This document shows positions 1 to 5,271 of a stretch of DNA of 6,303 nt, piece by piece. Where the stretch lies: positions 1-6,303 of the forward strand of contig JAAWDW010000002.1 in NCBI GenBank assembly GCA_022793975.1, read 5' to 3'. Numbering within the stretch: the stretch's first letter is position 1; each line of letters starts with the position of its first letter. This stretch comes from Bacillota bacterium (GTDB lineage Bacteria; Bacillota; Clostridia; Peptostreptococcales; Anaerovoracaceae). The position numbers and the translations under genes were made by a program. A model generated the notes under the pieces. The model was not told the origin of the DNA. It worked only from the letters and a program-made list of their open reading frames with translations, and did no database searches.

Positions 1-1
1 A

Positions 2-460
2 GGAAGCTGCGTCTCAAAAGCGGTATGCGGTGCGCATGGAATTTCTGTAAATGCGGATATAATGTTTGAGGAAGCGGATTTTGATTCGTGTGAGATGATA
101 GTACTTCCGGGCGGTATGCCGGGTACGCTCAATTTGGCAAAACACGAAGGTCTTGCGGAGCAGGTAAAGCAATTTGCAGTGGGCGCGGCGGACGGCAAAT
201 ACCTTGCGGCTATTTGCGCCGCGCCAATGATACCGGGCGAACTCGGACTGCTCGATGGCAAAATGGCCACGATTTATCCGGGAATGGAAGAGCATTTAAA
301 GGGTGCGCTTATTATGAAAAACCGTGTGGTTGCCGATGGAAATATCATAACTTCCAAAGGGCCGGGTACAGCTATGGAATTTGCGGTTGAATTGGCAGCG
401 ATACTTAAGGGCAAGGGAATTGCAGAAGATCTTATGGAAGACCTGTTGATGGGCAGATAG
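2..460 (+). CDS. DJ-1/PfpI family protein (YajL/ThiJ-like), 5' partial
   Basis: The frame is open from base 2 with no stop, so the gene starts outside the window; 152 codons are present and roughly 30-40 N-terminal residues are missing compared with the usual 180-190 aa. The first visible codons read GSCVSKAVCGAHGISVNADI, matching the DJ-1 segment that precedes the acidic 'FD..EMIVLPGGMPGT' loop (PGGMPGT encoded near 107-127). The nucleophile-elbow cysteine lies in AAICAAP, codon TGC at 215-217, followed by the family-typical 'P..LG.LDGK.AT.YPG' stretch. The conserved N-terminal glutamate that pairs with the cysteine would lie upstream and cannot be checked. The family includes YajL/DJ-1 (proposed stress, deglycase or glyoxalase roles) and PfpI-type enzymes; the sequence looks closest to the DJ-1/YajL branch, but the substrate is unknown. 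It is followed 50 nt later by the PHP gene with no terminator between, so the two are probably co-transcribed. Confidence 0.93.
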   Translation, partial: GSCVSKAVCGAHGISVNADIMFEEADFDSCEMIVLPGGMPGTLNLAKHEGLAEQVKQFAVGAADGKYLAAICAAPMIPGELGLLDGKMATIYPGMEEHLKGALIMKNRVVADGNIITSKGPGTAMEFAVELAAILKGKGIAEDLMEDLLMGR

Positions 461-510
461 CTATTTAACCGAAATTATGTGCATTTTGAAATAAAGGAGC
501 GGCAAGCGCG

Positions 511-1320
511 TTGAAAGTTGATTTTCATATTCATACCTGTTATTCCGATGGGTCACTTACTCCTGAAGAAATAGTACGGAGATATAAAAATGAAGGCTAT
601 AGTGAAATAGCTATAACCGATCACGATACGATTGACGGTGTCGGCGAAGCGCTCCTCTGCGGCAGTAAAATGGGGCTTGCGGTCGTGCCGGGAATTGAAA
701 TTGCAGCGATTGATGCGAATAATGTAGAAACACATATACTCGGTCATTATATAGATATTGAAAATGAAGAACTAAGGGCACGCCTTGAAGATCTGCGTGC
801 GGCGCGGAAAGAGCGTAACAAAAAGCTCATAATCTGCCTTGCAGAGCAGGGGTATCCGCTTACTTATGCAGAGCTTCTCATCGGTAAGCGCGGGGACTAT
901 GTCGGTAAGCCGGATTTCGGACGTGCGATGGTGCGTAAAGGATATATAAAGGAAGCACATGAAGTATTTAAACCGGGGAAATTTCTGGAGACAACAGAAG
1001 CAAAGAGCATAAAGAAAGAAAAAATAAGTACGAATGAGGCCATCAGACTTATAAAAGGGGCGGGAGGAAGAGCAGTGCTTGCACATCCGATCCAGATAAA
1101 AGGGTTTGGTGAAGCAGGAAGCGATGAATATTTTGACAGGATTGAAGCATATGTAAAAGTGCTCGCCGAAAAAGGTTTAGATGGTATAGAAGCTTATCAT
1201 CCGGACCAGAGCGATGAACAGGCGGTGCGTTTTGCGATGCTTGCGGAAAAGCTCGGACTTGCGGTTACACGCGGTTCGGATTTTCATGGAGATGATATTA
1301 AAAGGCGAAAAAGAAATTAG
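511..1320 (+). CDS. PHP-domain metal-dependent phosphoesterase (RNase AM/YciV-like)
   Basis: The 269-residue protein is a PHP (polymerase and histidinol phosphatase) hydrolase that binds a metal cluster and cleaves phosphoester bonds. Visible metal ligands are H6 and H8 (DFHIHTCYSDG, with D13), D37-H38 in ITDHDT, E63 in PGIEI, H75 in ETHILGH, H192 in LAHP, H230 in AYHP, and D257/H259 in GSDFHG. The order and spacing match the stand-alone PHP family that includes E. coli YciV (RNase AM) and 3',5'-nucleotide bisphosphate phosphatases; which substrate this one uses cannot be told. The start is TTG at 511, chosen because AAAGGAG (493-499) lies 11 nt upstream and the family begins with this strand. 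The C-terminus is odd: after SDFHGDDIK it ends in a basic RRKRN tail rather than the usual short acidic strand, and a one-base shift gives another ending (see findings). It lies 50 nt downstream of the DJ-1 gene and 41 nt before a terminator hairpin. Confidence 0.93.
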   Translation: MKVDFHIHTCYSDGSLTPEEIVRRYKNEGYSEIAITDHDTIDGVGEALLCGSKMGLAVVPGIEIAAIDANNVETHILGHYIDIENEELRARLEDLRAARKERNKKLIICLAEQGYPLTYAELLIGKRGDYVGKPDFGRAMVRKGYIKEAHEVFKPGKFLETTEAKSIKKEKISTNEAIRLIKGAGGRAVLAHPIQIKGFGEAGSDEYFDRIEAYVKVLAEKGLDGIEAYHPDQSDEQAVRFAMLAEKLGLAVTRGSDFHGDDIKRRKRN

Positions 1321-1360
1321 TGTTAATATATAAATTGAATTTATATTTGGATTTTATATT

Positions 1361-1398
1361 GCAACGGATCTTATCGAGAAGCCGTTGTTTTATTTTTT
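1361..1398 (+). terminator. Rho-independent terminator after the PHP gene
   Basis: CAACGG (1362-1367) pairs with CCGTTG (1382-1387). An inner TCT/AGA pairing can extend the stem, and a T-rich tract follows (TTTTATTTTTT, about 1387-1398). It sits directly between the PHP gene and the promoter at 1427, as expected for the end of the first operon. Confidence 0.8.
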
Positions 1399-1426
1399 GC
1401 TTGCCTAATGGTATAAAAAATATTTA

Positions 1427-1455
1427 TTGACAAAATATGTAAAACGGTGTATTAT
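1427..1455 (+). promoter_or_regulatory. Sigma-A promoter of the PC4/small-peptide unit
   Basis: The -35 box is a consensus TTGACA at 1427-1432, followed by a 17-nt spacer and a -10 box TATTAT at 1450-1455 (one mismatch to TATAAT). The upstream flank 1411-1426 is A/T-rich, like an UP element. Transcription would begin near 1462, leaving about 200 nt before the PC4 start codon. Confidence 0.82.
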
Positions 1456-1461
1456 AAAAGT

Positions 1462-1659
1462 ACATCGGAAAACACGGTGGGGAAAACGGCAGACCGTAAG
1501 GATCTCATTAGACGTAAAACAGCAAAAATAGATGAATTTGAACAGAAGGCAAAAGTAACGAAAACACAAGAACAAAAGGGAATCGGCGCAAGCCGGAAAA
1601 GAAAAAACTGTACGCGGACAGTCTGCGGCAAAACAAATGGGAAAAGGAGATACAATAAA
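1462..1659 (+). other. Long A-rich 5' leader of the PC4 gene with small hairpins
   Basis: This is the presumed untranslated leader between the 1427-1455 promoter and the ATG at 1660. It is strikingly rich in A and poor in T. Local hairpins that can be drawn are ACGGT/ACCGT (1474-1478/1493-1497), a CGGC-GCAA-GCCG stem capped by a GNRA tetraloop (1584-1595), and two mutually exclusive stems: ACTGT/ACAGT (1607-1611/1618-1622) or CGCGGA/TCTGCG (1613-1618/1622-1627). The frame of the downstream gene stays open back to 1447, but that reading would begin inside the promoter, has no ribosome binding site, and is lysine-rich low-complexity sequence, so I treat the region as non-coding. I recognise no known riboswitch or T-box. 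Confidence 0.5.
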
Positions 1660-1959
1660 ATGAGTGAAAACGAAAAGGCAAAAAATGAAGTAAACGTAAG
1701 CAGCAATACGAGTGGGAACAACGGCTTTACGTTTGAAATTGTAGAACATATCTGCGTGCTCGGAAAGGGCCGTGAAGAAGGCTATACCAAAGAACTTAAC
1801 TATGTTTCTTTCAGAGGAATGCAACCGAAATGGGATGTACGCGAGTGGAACAGAGAGCATACGAGAATGACAAAGGGTATAACATTTACATGGGATGAAA
1901 TGAGAACGCTTATTGAAGCAATGATTGAAAAAGCGGATATGACAGAGGAAGCGTGCTAA
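1660..1959 (+). CDS. YdbC/PC4-family single-stranded DNA-binding protein
   Basis: The 99-residue protein has a polar, probably disordered N-terminus (residues 1-22, Ser/Asn/Lys/Glu-rich). A compact PC4-like domain (about 23-92) follows: FTFEIVEHICVL, then GYTKELNYVSFRG, KWDVREWN, and MTKGITFTWDEM leading into a C-terminal helix. This order (strands, a W-D-x-R-x-W-N core, GITFT, helix) is typical of the bacterial YdbC family, whose PC4 fold binds single-stranded nucleic acid; family members are usually about 70-80 aa, so the N-terminal tail is an extension. The biological role of bacterial YdbC is poorly defined. The ATG at 1660 is preceded by AAGGAG (1644-1649) at 10 nt and follows its own strong promoter after a long leader. 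The next gene, for a small cysteine-rich peptide, begins 79 nt downstream with no terminator between, so the two probably share a transcript. Confidence 0.85.
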   Translation: MSENEKAKNEVNVSSNTSGNNGFTFEIVEHICVLGKGREEGYTKELNYVSFRGMQPKWDVREWNREHTRMTKGITFTWDEMRTLIEAMIEKADMTEEAC

Positions 1960-2038
1960 GCATATAAGACAGTAACGCAAAAACATAATCCGGCATATAG
2001 TAATAGAAAAAGAATAAGCATTATTTGGAGGTAACTAT

Positions 2039-2176
2039 ATGTCTTGTTATGGTTCTAACGGAATGGATGAATCCTTACTGTTTTTCTTTCTTATCCTCAT
2101 ACTTATGTTCTGCAAGCCGAGCATTTTCGGCTGTGGCTGCGGGTGTGAAGAATATTCCGATCCTTGCGGATGCTAA
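2039..2176 (+). CDS. Small cysteine-rich single-pass membrane peptide (45 aa), unrecognised
   Basis: The 45-codon frame starts at ATG 2039, preceded by GGAGG (2027-2031) at 7 nt, the best-placed ribosome binding site in the neighbourhood, and ends with TAA at 2174-2176. Residues 1-12 form a short polar head (MSCYGSNGMDES). Residues 13-24 (LLFFFLILILMF) are an uninterrupted hydrophobic run, a short membrane segment. Residues 25-45 form a Cys/Gly-rich tail carrying CGCGC (32-36) and ending CGC (43-45). Seven of 45 residues are cysteine (3, 25, 32, 34, 36, 43, 45). I do not recognise a named family. The layout recalls small Gly/Cys-rich hydrophobic peptides common in Firmicutes, some of which are sporulation-associated (YjcZ type), but that is only a resemblance. 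The gene sits between the PC4 gene and a terminator, 22 nt before the hairpin. The clustered cysteines could bind metal or form disulfides; neither can be told from the sequence. Confidence 0.75.
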   Translation: MSCYGSNGMDESLLFFFLILILMFCKPSIFGCGCGCEEYSDPCGC

Positions 2177-2198
2177 TTAAACAGTATTTAAATTAAGG

Positions 2199-2231
2199 CA
2201 AAACGGCATAGATTTTTTCTATGCCGTTTTG
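2199..2231. terminator. Bidirectional hairpin terminator between convergent genes
   Basis: CAAAACGGCATAG (2199-2211) and CTATGCCGTTTTG (2219-2231) form a perfect 13-bp stem around the 7-nt loop ATTTTTT. The stem ends in GTTTTG on either strand, so it can act in both directions. It lies 22 nt after the small-peptide stop and 10 nt beyond the stop of the minus-strand Fe-S gene, serving both. The U-tracts outside the stem are weak, so efficiency is uncertain. Confidence 0.82.
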
Positions 2232-2241
2232 TTATGTTCAT

Positions 2242-3063
2242 CTAAAGCGCATCTTTAGGGCAGGCACGGACGCATTCCATACAGAGTATGCATTCCGTGC
2301 CGTTTTTGCGTTTTCGTGAGTTATCTGTCATATCGACATCCATCGGACATACAGTTTTGCACTTTCCGCAGGAAACACATTTTTCCTTATCACATCTTAT
2401 TCGCAGCAACGAAAAGTAACTCATAGGTTTTAAAAATACTGTAATCGGGCAGACGTACTTGCAGAATGCACGGTTATCGCGAAAAATAAATGCAAGCAAA
2501 ATACCGACAATGTAATAAGCAGTGTTGCCGATAATAAATGCATAAAACATAATTTGTTCCATATTTCCGGCTTGTGTTAAGAACAGTGCGGAGACGAAAA
2601 TAAGTGACACTAAAAAAACAGTATAACGGACAAATCCAAGGTTTTTTAGCCTCGACTTTGCGGGTGCTTTGAACGGAAGAAAATCGAGTACCATAGCCGT
2701 CCAGCATGCATATCCGCACCATCCGCGTCCGAAGAGCAGCGGACCGAAGATTTTGGCAACCGCATAATGTATTACTGCGGCTTCAAATACACCGCTGAAA
2801 AGATAATACCAAAATCCTTCAATTTGCATATTTTCATGGCAGATAAGACCTAGATATATGAGCATATAAAGCCCTACAAGAAGCTGAACAGTTCTTCTTG
2901 CATATTTATATTCATTTTGGAAAAGGCAAAGACCGATACAAAGAGAACATCCGATATAGCTGAAATTAAAAAGATAAAATAAATTATCTTTTGTCAGCCA
3001 TAATATAATCGCGATTGTTTCAAAAGCGATAAAAAGTACTGCTGAAGTAAAATATTTTTTCAT
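2242..3063 (-). CDS. Membrane polyferredoxin, NapH/YccM-like 4Fe-4S binding protein
   Basis: The 273-residue integral membrane protein has about six hydrophobic helices, near residues 5-23, 28-48, 58-75, 83-106, 146-163 and 170-194. Two conserved C-x3-C motifs follow membrane segments: GRGWCGYACW (C116, C120) and AFCKYVCP (C201, C205), the hallmark of the NapH/NosR/CcoG/YccM group. The C-terminal cytoplasmic part carries two ferredoxin-type [4Fe-4S] motifs, C229-x2-C232-x2-C235-x3-C239-P and C258-x2-C261-x2-C264-x3-C268-P, and ends only five residues after C268. Such proteins pass electrons between a membrane pool and a periplasmic or cytoplasmic partner; no partner reductase or cytochrome gene is adjacent, so the donor and acceptor are unknown. 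The ATG at 3061-3063 has GAGGA 6 nt upstream on the minus strand. It appears to be a single-gene unit with its own promoter, transcribed away from the pseudouridine genes. Confidence 0.88.
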   Translation of the reverse strand: MKKYFTSAVLFIAFETIAIILWLTKDNLFYLFNFSYIGCSLCIGLCLFQNEYKYARRTVQLLVGLYMLIYLGLICHENMQIEGFWYYLFSGVFEAAVIHYAVAKIFGPLLFGRGWCGYACWTAMVLDFLPFKAPAKSRLKNLGFVRYTVFLVSLIFVSALFLTQAGNMEQIMFYAFIIGNTAYYIVGILLAFIFRDNRAFCKYVCPITVFLKPMSYFSLLRIRCDKEKCVSCGKCKTVCPMDVDMTDNSRKRKNGTECILCMECVRACPKDAL

Positions 3064-3111
3064 AGAGTTTCCTCAATAAATCTAAATTTAAAATATTTAT
3101 CTATGGTTTTA

Positions 3112-3140
3112 ATTTTATCATAAATATCTACTTCGTTCAA
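3112..3140 (-). promoter_or_regulatory. Probable sigma-A promoter of the membrane Fe-S gene
   Basis: Read on the minus strand, TTGAAC (3140-3135) is followed by a 17-nt spacer and TAAAAT (3117-3112). Transcription would start near 3105, about 40 nt before the start codon. The boxes have two and one mismatches to consensus, so this is a reasonable but unproven call. Confidence 0.55.
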
Positions 3141-3160
3141 TGTACGCGCACCCGTATGTT

Positions 3161-3188
3161 TTGACTTTTTCCGCTATTGTGGTATACT
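3161..3188 (+). promoter_or_regulatory. Sigma-A promoter of the pseudouridine operon
   Basis: TTGACT (3161-3166), a 16-nt spacer and TATACT (3183-3188) make a good promoter, with a start near 3195 and a leader of about 30 nt to the ATG at 3225. Its -35 box lies only 20 bp from the -35 box of the divergent Fe-S promoter. Confidence 0.75.
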
Positions 3189-3224
3189 AACAATGTATGA
3201 GAAAAAACAAGGAGCCGACTTTTT

Positions 3225-4154
3225 ATGAGTGATATAGCAATCCTGGGCGGAATTGCGGCAGATATAGAAGGACGCCCGGCGAATACGCTGATATATGCCG
3301 ATTCAAACCCTGGAAAAATTAAAATTTCATACGGCGGTGTCAGCAGAAATATAACGGAGAATCTGGCACGGATGGGTGCGGATGTGAGTTTCTCATCAAT
3401 AGCGGGAAATGATTTTATCGGCAGGGCGGCCAGGGAACAGCTTGCAGGTCTCGGAGTTGATATTTCAGGGATAGAGCTTATGGAGGGTGAAAGCACGGCG
3501 ATGTATCTTTCTATTCTTGACGATAAAGGTGATATGGAACTTGCGCTATGCAATATGGATATACTTGAAAAGATAGACAAAGGATTTATTGACAACGCAG
3601 CGGGAATTCTGAAAAAAGCCAAAATAGTGGGAACAGATACAAATATGACGTCGGAAAACATATATTATCTGACCGAAAAGCTTAAAGGTACACCGATATT
3701 CATAGATCCGGTATCGGTGACAAAAGCCGAGAGAATTAAAAACTTTGCGGGAAGATTTCATACTGTGAAGCCAAATAGAATAGAAGCACAGGCGATAAGC
3801 GGTATAGAAATAAAAAATGATGATGACCTTATGCGCGCGGCAGATTGGTTTTTAAATGAAGGTGTAAAAAGACTTTTCATAACACTCGGCGGTGAAGGTA
3901 CATTTTTTGCGGATAAAAATGAGAGCGGTATAATAAAAGCAGGCAAGGTGAACATAGTGAGCGCAACGGGTGCAGGCGATGCGTTTTCGGCGGCTTGTCT
4001 CAAAGCGTTTGCGGACGGGCTTGGAATAAGGGAAACGGCAGAACTTGCAATGGCGGCTTCTGCGCTTGCACTTGAATCGGAAACGGCGGTAAATCCGCTT
4101 ATGAGCAGAGAACTTTTGCAAAAACGGAGTTTAGAAATTAAAACGGGAGATTAA
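3225..4154 (+). CDS. psuK: PfkB-family sugar kinase, probable pseudouridine kinase
   Basis: The 309-residue protein is a ribokinase-fold (PfkB) kinase. The first PfkB signature is GGVSRNITENLARMG (from G37-G38, N42), and the second is SATGAGDAFSAACL with catalytic base D252. KPNRIEA and TLGGEGTF, typical substrate/ATP-site strands, lie between. The GGVSRNIxENLARxG form of motif 1 is that of the YeiC/PsuK subgroup. Immediate linkage to psuG makes pseudouridine the likely substrate: pseudouridine + ATP gives pseudouridine 5'-phosphate + ADP in the cytoplasm. The ATG at 3225 has AAGGAG (3209-3214) at 10 nt and is about 30 nt from a good promoter, so the gene heads the operon. Its stop is 60 nt before the psuG ATG, with no terminator between. 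A different nucleoside or sugar cannot be excluded from sequence alone, but the two-gene context makes PsuK the best call. Confidence 0.9.
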   Translation: MSDIAILGGIAADIEGRPANTLIYADSNPGKIKISYGGVSRNITENLARMGADVSFSSIAGNDFIGRAAREQLAGLGVDISGIELMEGESTAMYLSILDDKGDMELALCNMDILEKIDKGFIDNAAGILKKAKIVGTDTNMTSENIYYLTEKLKGTPIFIDPVSVTKAERIKNFAGRFHTVKPNRIEAQAISGIEIKNDDDLMRAADWFLNEGVKRLFITLGGEGTFFADKNESGIIKAGKVNIVSATGAGDAFSAACLKAFADGLGIRETAELAMAASALALESETAVNPLMSRELLQKRSLEIKTGD

Positions 4155-4160
4155 TAAATA

Positions 4161-4214
4161 AGGAGGACGGCCGCGGCGGAAACATTAAATGAGAAGCAGG
4201 CGGCACAAAAGAAA
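4161..4214 (+). promoter_or_regulatory. psuG translation-initiation region with displaced Shine-Dalgarno
   Basis: A perfect AGGAGG lies at 4161-4166, but the first in-frame ATG of psuG is at 4215, 48 nt later. The psuG frame is open across the gap (stop at 4155) without ATG, GTG or TTG. GCCGC (4170-4174) can pair with GCGGC (4200-4204), which would bring AGGAGG to an effective distance of about 13 nt from the ATG. A nearer weak site, AGGCGG (4198-4203), sits 11 nt from the ATG. Confidence 0.4.
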
Positions 4215-5141
4215 ATGGATAGTTATATGAAATATTTGGATATAAAACCTGAGGTTAAAGAGGCACTTGACGAGGGAAAGCCTGTGGTTGCACTTGAATC
4301 TACAATAATTTCTCACGGTATGCCTTATCCGAAGAACGTGGAAACGGCGCTCGCTGTCGAAGAGGTTATCAGAAAAAATGGTGCAGTGCCCGCAACGGTG
4401 GGTATAATAAAAGGAAGAATTAAAGTCGGGCTGACAGAGGATGAGGTTGAATATATGGCCAAGGCGCCGAATGTTCTTAAAGTTTCGCGGAGAGATTATC
4501 CGCTGGTAATCGCCAAAGAACTGGACGGTGCGACAACAGTTGCGGGTACGATGATAGCTGCTTATATGGCCGGTATCAGGCTTTTTGTGACGGGAGGTAT
4601 CGGTGGTGTTCACAGAGATGCGGGCGAAAGTTTTGACATATCCGCGGATCTTGAAGAACTTAAGAAAACGAATGTAGCAGTTGTCTGTGCAGGTGTAAAA
4701 TCAATCCTTGATATTGGTGCTACTCTTGAATATCTTGAAACATCTGGCGTTCCCGTTATAAGTTACGGAACGGATGAATTCCCGGCATTTTATTCGAGAA
4801 GGTCAGGATTTAAGACGGAATGTTCACTTGGATGTCCGCAGGATATTGCCAAGGTAATAAATATGAAATATGCGCTCGAACTTGACGGAGGTATGCTCAT
4901 TGCGTGTCCTATTCCGGAGGGAGACGAAATACCTTACGAAAAAATAGACAAAGTAATAGTGCAGGCGCTTGCCGAATGCAATGAAAAAGGTGTTACAGGC
5001 AAGAGAATCACGCCGTTCCTGCTTGACAGAGTAAAGCAGCTTACAGATGGAAACAGTCTGGAGGCGAACATTAAGCTTGTGCTCAATAACGCGGATATCG
5101 GTTCGAAGATAGCGGTCGAACTTTCTAAGCTTGGAAAATAG
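4215..5141 (+). CDS. psuG: Pseudouridine-5'-phosphate glycosidase
   Basis: The 308-residue protein matches the PsuG family over its whole length (E. coli PsuG is about 312 aa). PsuG cleaves the C-C glycosidic bond of pseudouridine 5'-phosphate to uracil and ribose 5-phosphate using Mn2+; the reaction is reversible in vitro. Visible active-site residues are E28 in ALESTIISHG, K89 in LKVSRRD, H133 in GGIGGVHRD, D145 in DISADL, and K162 in CAGVKSILD, the family's Schiff-base lysine; the latter four are at a constant offset of 4 from the E. coli numbering I recall. Other signatures are the TTVAGTM, GTDEFPAFY and SLGCPQDIA stretches. The start is taken at ATG 4215 (MDSYMKYLDIKPEV); ATG 4227 is possible. 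The usual close ribosome binding site is absent (see the separate entry). It follows the PfkB kinase in the same operon; no pseudouridine transporter gene is seen here. Confidence 0.96.
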   Translation: MDSYMKYLDIKPEVKEALDEGKPVVALESTIISHGMPYPKNVETALAVEEVIRKNGAVPATVGIIKGRIKVGLTEDEVEYMAKAPNVLKVSRRDYPLVIAKELDGATTVAGTMIAAYMAGIRLFVTGGIGGVHRDAGESFDISADLEELKKTNVAVVCAGVKSILDIGATLEYLETSGVPVISYGTDEFPAFYSRRSGFKTECSLGCPQDIAKVINMKYALELDGGMLIACPIPEGDEIPYEKIDKVIVQALAECNEKGVTGKRITPFLLDRVKQLTDGNSLEANIKLVLNNADIGSKIAVELSKLGK

Positions 5142-5271
5142 TTTTGAATGTAAAAGCACGGCAAGAAAGCGAATAGAAGCAAAAAAATATAAGAAAAAAG
5201 CGAAGAATGCATAAAATCTGCAATTAAACAACAGATATGATATTAAAGATAAACCGCAGGAGGATGGGAAA

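Noticed and set aside
1447..1659. In-frame N-terminal extension of the PC4 protein starting at GTG 1447
   Set aside because: The GTG overlaps the -10 region of a strong promoter, has no ribosome binding site, and would lie upstream of the transcription start. The extension is lysine-rich low-complexity sequence, and T depletion explains the lack of stops. ATG 1660 has a good RBS and fits the family.
1462..1659. Known riboswitch or T-box in the PC4 leader
   Set aside because: I could not find a T-box sequence, specifier hairpin or any conserved riboswitch core, and no terminator/antiterminator pair is visible.
1405..1986. Minus-strand frame of 193 codons opposite the PC4 gene
   Set aside because: It is the antisense shadow of A-rich sequence: Phe/Cys/Leu-rich, no plausible RBS, no domain, and it covers the promoter and leader of the plus-strand gene.
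3137..3661. Minus-strand frame of 174 codons opposite the PfkB kinase
   Set aside because: It is the antisense of a well-supported gene and of its promoter; the Ser/Ile/Pro-rich product shows no domain.
4189..4230. Possible leader peptide ATG AGA AGC ... TGA before psuG
   Set aside because: The AGGAGG is 22 nt away from this ATG, too far for standard use, and no attenuator hairpin follows. It is kept only as one alternative in the psuG start finding.
5142..5271. Possible promoter (TATGAT at about 5236) or small RNA between psuG and the deacylase gene
   Set aside because: No -35 box lies at a suitable distance, there is no terminator-like structure, and no frame longer than a few codons has an RBS.
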